A stretch of DNA of 14,405 nt, from contig NW_004440453.1 in assembly GCF_000330505.1 (NCBI RefSeq), positions 98,664-113,068 on the forward strand. The letters run 5' to 3'. Positions 7,702 through 14,405 of this stretch are shown here, one piece after another (the stretch's first letter is position 1; every line of letters begins with the position of its first letter). The stretch comes from Entamoeba invadens IP1. Its lineage: Eukaryota; Evosea; Mastigamoebida; Endamoebidae. Both the position numbers and the translations under genes were made by a program. A model generated the notes under the pieces. The model was not told where the DNA came from and did no database searches. It saw only the letters and a list, made by a program, of their open reading frames with translations.

Positions 7702-8536
7702 TTATTTTTTTAATTTACAAATTAACAATAAAAAATTAATCAATTTTGATAACAAAAGCGCCCCATTCAACAATATATTTTCCAGTCGGCCTTTCAACTT
7801 TGTAATGGTATCAACTCCATCTACATCTTTTCCATCAGCTTCAAAAAGACCAATAACTACACGTAATTGCTTGTCAAATCCACTTACCTCGAGTTTCGCT
7901 GCTTTTTCATATTCTTCATTGATTAAAAGTACGCCTATCTTTTTATATTTAATTAATTCTTTTAACCAGTACACTATAAAATCATTTCTCTCTCTAATAT
8001 CAAGTCCAAGCTTCTCAAGTAGAAAACAAAACTAGTTGATGTCATTCACATAAATTTCTTTTACTTTAATTTTGCCAGTCATTTTTCCTTCCCAAAAAGA
8101 TATTCAACTTGTTTATCTTTTAAAAGTAATGTGCAATTTTATTTTCCTCTCGGTAAATATGAAAAGGTGCATTGATATGTCATCGTATTTTCATCACTTC
8201 TTAATACTTCAAATTTTGAAAAAGTTTCTCCTATTTCCAGTTTCGAAGTATTCAATGATAGTTGTGTTATACATTCGGTATATTTGGATTTGGTGATATC
8301 AGAAGTTTCATCGTATAATAGAATTATGGGTTTTTTCATGCAAGGAGCAAATTGATTTTCATTTGATATGACTTTTTTCAAAGCATTAATCAAATCTTTT
8401 CGTATTGTATTAATGTCACCTTCCTCTTTTTAATAAAACAGAGTATTTGAAACAAAACAACCTCAATTATCTTCATTCTATTGTTGATCTTTTTGTAAAT
8501 TTTATCAAAGCTATTATTGAATAATATATTTACCAT
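7702..8536 (-). pseudogene. Broken gene of the uncharacterised 'YLFWEG / NDFIVYWL' family
   Basis: Several minus-strand reading pieces line up as one decayed gene. An ATG at 8536 gives MVNILFNNSF... and then shifts at an A5 run (8431-8427) into EEGDINTIRKD and KKPIILLYDETSDI. A TAA at 8139-8141 interrupts that frame, which then continues to EYLF. A missing T in the T5 run at 8098-8094 hides the motif YLFWEG. The next frame reads WEGKMTGKIK..., has a TAG at 8032-8034, and continues with LGLDIRERNDFIVYWLKEL and EEYEKAAKLEV to the stop at 7702. From memory, the KKPxIxLY start, YLFWEG, and NDFIVYWL followed by EEY are hallmarks of a family of uncharacterised proteins seen mainly in bacteria and in some protists; the function is unknown to me. 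Two likely single-base losses plus two stops make it a pseudogene. Recall of the family is from motif pattern only. Confidence 0.65.
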
Positions 8537-9232
8537 ATTTATAAGTAATTAATTTGATGAGAACTGTCAGTCAGTTTGTTTGTTGGTGTGTTTTAATATA
8601 GATCATAATTAAATTAATTTTAATTAACAATCATTTTTATAATTATTAATTTTATAATATTGTTGTCAAGAATATAATATAAAAGTACTATAAAAAACAA
8701 GTCAATAAAACAATCTAGCTTGTTTTAAATTATAATAAAATATAATATTTATTGTTAAATGTAATAAACGTTTGAAATGTTTATACTAATAAAATTGATG
8801 TTCTGTCATACGAAAATGGAGTTTTGTAGTTACAGAAAAGTTCTTGAACTGGCTTGCAAAAACGGAGCTTCGAGACGGTGAATTTTTCGCAATGACGTAC
8901 ATTGGTAAGATAGGACATATGTGGGGTTTGTTGAACCACGGCGTGATTCCGTCGGTGTTGTTTTGTATTTTTACTACTACACACAAATGACACAAACAAC
9001 TGGATTAATTAAAGACAAAACAGTCAAACAACGAATTAGAAATTGGTGAATTTCTTGTTGTTTTGAGATTGGAAGAATATTATTAAGCCAGACTATTCGA
9101 TTTAAGAAGAAAGCAGCGACGCATGGACTTCCTTAAGTGTCCCACTGCAGTACTATGGATTCACACAAATTCAAGGCGACCACAGATTGTTGGCGGCTGC
9201 TATGATGGAAGAGAAGTATTATAAAAATACTC
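8537..9232. other. Spacer between two pseudogenes, with an unexplained GC-richer patch
   Basis: Bases 8537-8790 are AT-rich and empty. Bases about 8790-9000 and 9100-9230 are GC-richer and open in several frames on both strands. On the plus strand a start-less 63-codon frame ends at about 8990 and includes WSFVVTEKFLNWLAKTEL, and an 80-codon frame (9098-9340) includes YYGFTQIQGDHRLLAAAMM. On the minus strand two overlapping frames of about 70 codons cover 8781-8999. None has a recognisable family, and I cannot tell which, if any, was coding. The patch may be the 3' part or insertion context of the transposase remnant that follows. Confidence 0.35.
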
Positions 9233-10131
9233 TTATGGCATCTCTTTTCCATATAGAAAGTGACGCATACAACGTGAATATCGAACTCCAACAACACATA
9301 CGCAATAATCTCTGGCTGCATCTGGAGTGTTTTCATCTTTAAGTTCGTCAATGATAGGCAGTAAAGCTATTCCAGCTTTTTTAAACGCGTTTTGAATAAG
9401 TTCTGGACGGTCTTTCGCTTTCTAGGAATCATATATGTATAAAATTCTTCTTTCAACTGTGGACTCTGCAAACTGTATTTTGATATTGACTAAATCATTG
9501 AATATTTTATCAGAGGTGACACAATTCTCTGACATGTACTTTGTAAATTCCATTTTCAGAAGTTCATTACGACTAAGATGGCTTTTGACCGCAGCAAAAA
9601 AAACAGATCCAATGGTTTACAAAGGTGGGAGGTATGTGGTTTTAAATATATAACATCAATTCCGTTCTTTTTGATGTGTTCAACGGCAAATTCATAAATC
9701 CACGTTCTTGAGTTTTTATGATAGCCAGATCGTGTAATTTAGCCAATACATTAAGCTATAATGTTACTCGACTAATTATAATTAAAGGCTTGAGTTTTGT
9801 TCCGTCTGCTCTAATACAACCAAGCAAAGTTATAGTGTCACCTCGACTCAGAATTGGGGTGTACACTTCTTCTTTAACAACATTAGAAAAGCACACCGAT
9901 TTCGCAAGAGTGTCCACGTAAAGGTCAAAACCGACCTCATCTAAATTATAAACAATTGAAGCATATTTACCATTGACTGCATGTTTAAGTTCTGCAAGAT
10001 ACATAACTATATGTTCTTTTGTAACGGCGGCTCTTGCTACTTTTATCTCTTCGGCTTTTTTACACCAAGATCTTGTATTTTTCTTATGGTGTCGTGTATT
10101 TGCTTTGTGGTAACTGATGCTTCTCCTTTTC
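9233..10131 (-). pseudogene. Degenerate pogo-like transposase, second family
   Basis: The frame is open from about 10131 to 9756 and encodes a basic segment (HHKKNTRSWCKKAEEIKVAR), then the first catalytic Asp in VYNLDEVGFDLYVD, then GCIRADGTKLKPLIIISR and a TAG. After a short out-of-frame gap the family reappears as YEFAVEHIKKNGIDVIYLKPHTSHLCKPLD (third Asp motif), followed by AAVKSHLSRNELL. A TAG at 9422-9424 interrupts it, and the C-terminal tail (ELKDENTPDAARDYC...) stops at 9233. Between ISR and PHTSHL there are only about 30 residues, against about 100 in the transposon at 2-2531, so an internal deletion seems to have removed the second Asp region. The N-terminal DNA-binding part is also absent. 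The sequence differs enough from the first transposase to be another lineage. I found no terminal repeats around it. It cannot be functional. Confidence 0.8.
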
Positions 10132-11035
10132 TATTACATTAAATCTTTTTATTTCTGTTAAACAGACCTTTTAAGTTTATTTGACATTTGTTTTACAAAA
10201 CTGTTTTTCTATATCTATAGAAAAATAAAGAACAAGAACAAATAAAGTTCAATATCGAAATGGTTTTTACATATAAAATTCATACTTTTGAGTTATATCG
10301 TCAATTTTTTCTTATTGACTCAACAAATCAACTTTTTTTTATCTTTTAAATTTATTTTTTTATTTATAATATATTCATTTTTACCCGTCATGCTTCTCCG
10401 AGACAAGAAAAATAAAAAATTTCGCATTAAAAAAACGAAAAATAACAAAAATTTATTCTAAAATGACTTTTCTCTGATTGGGTAAAAATTAATTTCAAAA
10501 ATATCTCAAGTCTTAAATTTTCAAAACTGTTCCAAAAAGTGTGCAAAAACAAAGTGAACCAGGGTTATTTAAACAAACAAAATAAAAAAATAATAGAATT
10601 ATGTTTTACACTTGGTTCGAATGAAAGATCTACCAAAATCTTCAAGGGATTTACAACTACTTTATCACATTTCTATAAAAAACAAATGAAAATAAAGTTG
10701 TTTTGTTATTTGACTTTTAATTTATTATGTAGCCAGTTTTCCCCGTGGCCAGTTTTCACTGAGGCTAATTATCCGTCTCCCCCTTATACATGTCAAATGG
10801 TATAAATAAAAAAGTTCAACTTTTGTTTGGGGAAAGTTGGCTATTTTTTCAAAAATCGTTACAGCTGCAAAACTTTATGAAAAATATCGTATATCTATTA
10901 ATCGTTTTCTGCAATAAATTTGAGTTGTAATCAATGCACTTTAATGTTGAGTCTGATAAGACTGTATAAATGTGTTGTAATGTTTAAGAAAATGTACTGA
11001 ATATTAATATTTCTGGTAAGACCATTCAAAGGAAA
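10132..11035. other. AT-rich spacer containing one small MITE-like element
   Basis: No gene is supported. The plus-strand 88-codon frame at 10539-10805 has an ATG but no protein-like composition, and it runs through the inverted-repeat element at 10730-10843. ATTTTTACCC (10377-10386) and GGGTAAAAAT (10480-10489) form a perfect 10-bp inverted pair about 110 bp across, which could be another small element or chance. TGTATAAATGTG (about 10964-10975) is a possible TATA-like site for the gene fragment starting at 11036. Confidence 0.45.
10730..10843. mobile_element. Small MITE-like inverted-repeat element 4
   Basis: The left end TAGCCAGTTTTCCCC and the right end GGGGAAAGTTGGCTA are imperfect inverted repeats (13 of 15 by hand) spanning 114 bp. 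Both outer ends carry TA, which could be the target duplication of a Tc1/mariner-type MITE with ends GCCARYTTTCCCC. The left arm repeats GCCAGTTTTC directly, 16 bp apart. There is no coding capacity. The arms are short, so a chance palindrome is not excluded. Confidence 0.4.
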
Positions 11036-11329
11036 ATGGCGTCTGTCGGTAAAGCAACAAGAAACGAATTGAAAGAAATTGCGTCAAATTGTTATGGCTA
11101 TTATTTTATTGGTGATACAATGAAATTTAATGATGAAAGCACAATGTCTTTGTATAGAAGATTACTCACAAAACAATTCGAAATAAATATGGGTGCATTT
11201 TGGGGAGCCGAAAATGCTGAAAAAATGACCAATTGGATTGTTCAATTTCTCCATTGTTTTGTATGCAATTTCCATTATCGTCTATCGTGTAATTATCAGT
11301 ACATTCAACACATTTATTATTTAGTGTAA
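11036..11329 (+). pseudogene. 5' fragment of an unknown gene, truncated at about 11250
   Basis: The ATG at 11036 is followed by a protein-like stretch (MASVGKATRNELKEIASNCY, then SLYRRLLTKQFEINMGAFWG and EKMTNWIVQF) with normal A/T-ending codon use. After about 71 residues the reading becomes the antisense of the opposite cysteine-rich gene (FLHCFVCNFHYRLSCNYQ...) and stops at 11329. The first part therefore looks like a genuine gene start whose remainder has been lost or moved. I do not recognise the family. A 97-residue product could still be made. The alternatives are a chance open frame or an assembly join. Confidence 0.5.
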
Positions 11330-13307
11330 ACGCACACTTATTTTGTGTTACAGAACACCTCCCATTCTGTTCTATCTTTTCATTGTTTTTGCAAGTTATC
11401 GATTCACAACTACCACTCTCTGTGATTTCAAAATCATTTGAACATTTGATTGGCTTCTCAACATCACATTTCATCCAATTCGCATTATTTGTTGAGCAAC
11501 TTTTGCACTCAGAGTTATCTATGTAATACCCATCTTTACAGTAAATAATGTCGTTGTATACATAAATCGATGTGTCGATTGTTAACTGGCACATTCCATC
11601 ATCTCCAAGATAATAGCCATCATTACATACAATACACCTGTTGTTTTCACATGTCATACAATTGACATCACTGCATGAACCACAATTGGCGTTGAGTTCT
11701 CCTTTATAACATTTAATACAATTAATCCCGTTCGTTGCTTTACAGTCTTTGTTTTTTGTGCATTGTCCATTATCAATAATATAATTACTTACACATTTAA
11801 TACACACGTTTTCATTACCAACTTGACAATTGTTATTAGATTGTATACAATCATTATTGGCATTCAAATAATAACCATATTGACATTCGACACAATAATT
11901 TTCCGAGTTGATTGTTTTGCAATTTTGTGATAGACCAACACACTTTCCATTTCCAAGTTTTGTGTTTGTATTACATTTTAAACAAATTGTACTTGAAAAT
12001 GATCTTTTCATCAGAATACAATCCGGACTAATTAAATTGTAAGTTTTATCTTTCTCAAAATACAACACACCGACATCACTCGCATTAAATGATTGGGTGA
12101 ATGATAAATAATGTACTTCTGTCACATTTTCTCCAAAGAATACAAAGCATTTTCCACTTATTAAAATATTTTCGATAGTTACTTCCACATCAATTTTTAT
12201 TTCTGTAATTTGACTGAATATTTCAATATCAAAAATCAATTTTGGAGCTACTGTCAATGTGTGTGTTGTCGAATTGTAATTAAAAGAATATGAATTTTGT
12301 GTATTTGTGTCTGTTACAGTTAATGTTCCAAATGAAAAGTTGGTACTGAAATAATTAAACAGCGATGTAATATTAACACGGACATCGTCTTTGATTTGAA
12401 TTTCTTTGATATTATTTGCATTATGAATGTCAACATTTTTATCAATCACAAAAATTGTATTTAGCATTTGTACGTTTTGAAAATCGACAATTGAAACGTT
12501 TTGATTCAAATTTAAATAGCAATTTGTGTCTTCGTCGTCACATGGGCAGTGTGGATATTCAAACGGATAATTTTTATTTCCATTGTAACTTGTTTGATAT
12601 ACACTTTGATTTAAAGTACACACCACGGTTCTTTCGAGTGTTGTATTTTTTGGACAAAATCTCAACAGTCTATTTTTTGATAAAAGAAATGCAGTTCCAT
12701 CAGTAAAATTATAAGGGAAGTCTGTTGTATGTAAATGAGAGTCATCATTGTCAAAGTTAAAACAATTAGAATTGTTCATTGAAAACACGTCAAAACACTT
12801 TGAATTTCCAGTGGGATTTGTTATATAAAAATTTTTATCAGTGGTATTTGTGTACAAGTGAAGCCAATCAGATTTCCATAACACAATTGGGGGCTTATCA
12901 AGTTGTGGGTTTTCAATCAACAATTCTCCACTAATTGAAAAAGAACCAAAAACTTTTATTGTCGAATTATCTTCGACAGTAAAATTATGTTCCGAGTGAA
13001 ATGATCCATTTAGAACAACAGTGGTGTCTTTGCTGATATAAAATAGTTGAAAAGCATCAACCCAAGCTCTGGAATTGATTGTAATAACATTTGGGGATGA
13101 AATTAGAAGTGAACCAAATATTGTCAGTTCAGTAAATCGAAAATCTTTATTTAAACACAAAGAATAAGTTGACGAATTGAACTGATTACAATTAAAATTT
13201 CCATTTGAACAAAAACCTAAAGATTGATCAATTCCGATTGGTTGACAGTCGCATTCATAAGATTGGGTTTTAAGCACAAAAAGTGTTAAAAACAAATAAA
13301 TAAACAT
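11166..13307 (-). CDS. Cysteine-rich surface or secreted protein (CxxC repeats), 3'-truncated, Entamoeba TMK-ectodomain type
   Basis: I start this gene at the ATG at 13307 rather than the upstream one at 13361, because it places a signal peptide (MFIYLFLTLFVLKTQS) directly at the N-terminus. The mature part has a beta-rich N-terminal domain (about residues 20-435) with many N-glycosylation sequons. It is followed by a cysteine-rich region (about 440-685) with repeated CxxC units spaced by GYY/NGxC turns (CLKC, CVEC, CIKC, CMTC, CIVC, CKSC), a furin-like or Cys-rich repeat pattern. In Entamoeba such ectodomains occur in transmembrane kinases and in secreted or surface Cys-rich proteins. Here no transmembrane helix or kinase follows. 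The last about 27 residues (EIEQSNWSFFQHF...FRIVL) have no Cys pattern and are antisense to the plus-strand gene fragment at 11036. The gene seems to have lost its 3' end at about 11250. It may be secreted, or it may be dead. Confidence 0.85.
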   Translation of the reverse strand: MFIYLFLTLFVLKTQSYECDCQPIGIDQSLGFCSNGNFNCNQFNSSTYSLCLNKDFRFTELTIFGSLLISSPNVITINSRAWVDAFQLFYISKDTTVVLNGSFHSEHNFTVEDNSTIKVFGSFSISGELLIENPQLDKPPIVLWKSDWLHLYTNTTDKNFYITNPTGNSKCFDVFSMNNSNCFNFDNDDSHLHTTDFPYNFTDGTAFLLSKNRLLRFCPKNTTLERTVVCTLNQSVYQTSYNGNKNYPFEYPHCPCDDEDTNCYLNLNQNVSIVDFQNVQMLNTIFVIDKNVDIHNANNIKEIQIKDDVRVNITSLFNYFSTNFSFGTLTVTDTNTQNSYSFNYNSTTHTLTVAPKLIFDIEIFSQITEIKIDVEVTIENILISGKCFVFFGENVTEVHYLSFTQSFNASDVGVLYFEKDKTYNLISPDCILMKRSFSSTICLKCNTNTKLGNGKCVGLSQNCKTINSENYCVECQYGYYLNANNDCIQSNNNCQVGNENVCIKCVSNYIIDNGQCTKNKDCKATNGINCIKCYKGELNANCGSCSDVNCMTCENNRCIVCNDGYYLGDDGMCQLTIDTSIYVYNDIIYCKDGYYIDNSECKSCSTNNANWMKCDVEKPIKCSNDFEITESGSCESITCKNNEKIEQNGRCSVTQNKCAFTLNNKCVECTDNYTIDDNGNCIQNNGEIEQSNWSFFQHFRLPKMHPYLFRIVL

Positions 13308-13473
13308 TTTTAATTGTATATTTGAGATTAGATTGGAATCGTAAAAAGTAATTTGAACCAAAACAATAATTAGTTTTTTTAAATTAACACTTAAAACAAC
13401 AATAATAATATTTGATAATAGAATATTTTTATCATAAATGAAGTTTTTAAAAAATACAAAAATTTGAAGCTTA
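13308..13473. other. Upstream region of the cysteine-rich gene
   Basis: A short AT-rich stretch that should hold the promoter of the minus-strand gene starting at 13307. I see no clear GAAC element. An A/T-rich TATA-like tract lies around 13370-13385 (TTTAAAAAAACT on the minus strand). Confidence 0.3.
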
Positions 13474-13676
13474 CAGATGTGGAACTCAGGTTTTGATCAG
13501 GACTTTGGTTTCAACTAATAATTAATAATTATTATACTATTGTAAAAACTAAATATGAAATGTTATATTTTGACCATGTTTATAAAATAAATAAGAAAAT
13601 TTGATTATTATTATTCAAATAGTATTTAAATAATAAAACGAAATTTTGGTGCTCGTTGACATACTTCTCACATCTG
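13474..13676. mobile_element. MITE related to the pogo-like element at the left end
   Basis: TA-CAGATGTG on the left (13472-13481) and CACATCTG-TA on the right (13669-13678) give perfect short inverted ends with TA on both sides, enclosing 203 bp. The right end read inward, CAGATGTGAGAAGTATGT, matches the TIR of the 2-2531 transposon (CAGTATGTGAGAATAGTATGT) apart from a one-base and a two-base gap. This is most simply a non-autonomous relative that could have been mobilised by that transposase or a sister. The interior is A/T-rich and non-coding. Confidence 0.6.
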
Positions 13677-13678
13677 TA

Positions 13679-14173
13679 TATCAACAAATTCATAAATTTA
13701 AATTAAAAAAACGGCATTTCGCCATAATATGGCAACAATTCAAAAAACTTTTCGTAATAGTTTTTTTAAAAAAAAATCAGTCTTTATTTACTCAATAATG
13801 TGGCAAAAGGCAAAGTTTTACAGATTGAGTATTTACGAAATTTGAAGAAAACCAATTACAGTATGGTCATTTTACCTTATGTGAAACTTTACCTTATGCA
13901 AGGAACCTGTTATAATATATAGTTATTTTATAATTTAAACATTTTTTGGATTTTTCCAAAAATTGATAAAAATAACACAAAATGTGTTTGAAAAAACGAA
14001 TGATTTCAATTTTATTATTGTTAGTCAAATATAACCACAAATAATTTACAATAAATTATTATTTTTAATAAAGAATATTATTTGTGTTTATTATATTTCA
14101 TACGCTGTGATAAATATCATGTTCATAGCAGTTGAATAGAAAAAAACATTTGCTATTTAATATAATTTAATAA
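13679..14173. other. AT-rich spacer with a possible further element end
   Basis: No gene. GCCATAATATGGC (about 13730-13742) is a near-perfect 13-bp palindrome. At 13857 TA-CAGTATG starts a stretch in which TTTACCTTATG appears twice (13871-13881 and 13888-13898), a 17-bp period. This resembles the left end of another CAGTATG-type transposon whose right end would lie beyond the window. No inverted partner is visible here. Confidence 0.4.
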
Positions 14174-14405
14174 CTAAATTGATATAAAAATTGTTTGAAT
14201 TATTCGATCAGCAGTCGTGAAAAACAATGAGCATCGTAAGAGTGTGGCCGTTTTAAAACGATTTTCCATGACAGCCCACTTTATTTTTATTGTTTTGGAC
14301 ACCAGCCAAAGTGAGAAACTCACGCCCCAGTAAACGCCGTCCAACGCAATTTTGTTGACATCATTTGTGTCAATAACGTATTTTTGCGCAATTGTATTTC
14401 CATTG
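14174..14405 (-). CDS. C-terminal end of an unknown gene running off the right edge
   Basis: The minus strand is open from the window edge to a TAG at 14174-14176, 76 residues, with no start in view. The first part reads NTIAQKYVIDTNDVNKIALD, then GVYWGVSFSLWLVSKTIKIKW, and looks protein-like: a hydrophilic start, then a Trp/Phe-rich segment. GC content is higher here than in the spacer next to it, as in the other genes of the window. I do not recognise the family. The final about 25 residues are hydrophobic and less convincing, and may be read-through past a decayed stop. It could belong to a pseudogene. Confidence 0.45.
   Translation of the reverse strand, partial: NGNTIAQKYVIDTNDVNKIALDGVYWGVSFSLWLVSKTIKIKWAVMENRFKTATLLRCSLFFTTADRIIQTIFISI

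Noticed and set aside
7694..8296. Plus-strand frames of 113 and 74 codons.
   Set aside because: They are antisense to the minus-strand pseudogene, whose recognisable motifs decide the strand.
9435..9921. Plus-strand frames of 72 and 67 codons.
   Set aside because: They are antisense to the second transposase remnant, which carries the DDE-type motifs.
10539..10805. Plus-strand 88-codon frame with an ATG.
   Set aside because: It crosses the 114-bp inverted-repeat element, has no protein-like periodicity that I can see, and shows no family.
12416..12706. Plus-strand 96-codon frame.
   Set aside because: It is antisense to the beta-rich domain of the cysteine-rich gene.

Overview
The window is very AT-rich, has small uninterrupted genes separated by A/T-dense spacers, carries several DNA-transposon remains, and encodes a secreted or surface protein with Entamoeba-type CxxC cysteine repeats. 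Together these suggest an Entamoeba nuclear contig. E. invadens is my best guess, because it is known to be rich in DNA transposons and in cysteine-rich/TMK-type ectodomains. The assignment rests on sequence character and family knowledge, not on a database match.

Layout. Bases 2-2531 are one complete pogo/Tigger-like (Tc1/mariner superfamily) transposon with 59-bp terminal inverted repeats (TIRs) and TA ends. Its transposase lies on the minus strand and is split into two frames at an A7 run. Bases 2532-6626 hold no convincing gene. They are an AT-rich spacer with three short inverted-repeat elements that I interpret as MITEs (3536-3769, 5449-5679, 5976-6215), and one very tentative two-exon mini-gene near 5165-5379. 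Bases 6627-7697 are an intact 356-residue gene of unknown family. Immediately tail-to-tail with it, 7702-8536 (minus) is a broken gene of an uncharacterised family with YLFWEG and NDFIVYWL-type motifs. Bases 9233-10131 (minus) are the remains of a second, different pogo-like transposase that has lost part of its catalytic core. Bases 10730-10843 are another small inverted-repeat element.

From 11036 two genes run into each other. A plus-strand gene start (11036 to about 11250) and a minus-strand cysteine-rich surface-type gene (13307 down to about 11250) appear to have lost their 3' ends at one shared breakpoint, so each now reads on through the antisense of the other. Bases 13474-13676 are a 203-bp non-autonomous element whose ends resemble the TIR of the full transposon at 2-2531. 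The minus-strand end of a further gene runs off the right edge (14174-14405).

The genes do not form a pathway. The unifying theme is mobile-element activity and genome decay: one near-intact autonomous element, one probable derivative of it, one dead relative, several MITE-like elements and at least one rearrangement junction. A recurrent detail is that the element ends carry a short motif in two direct copies about 13-19 bp apart, which may be paired transposase binding sites.
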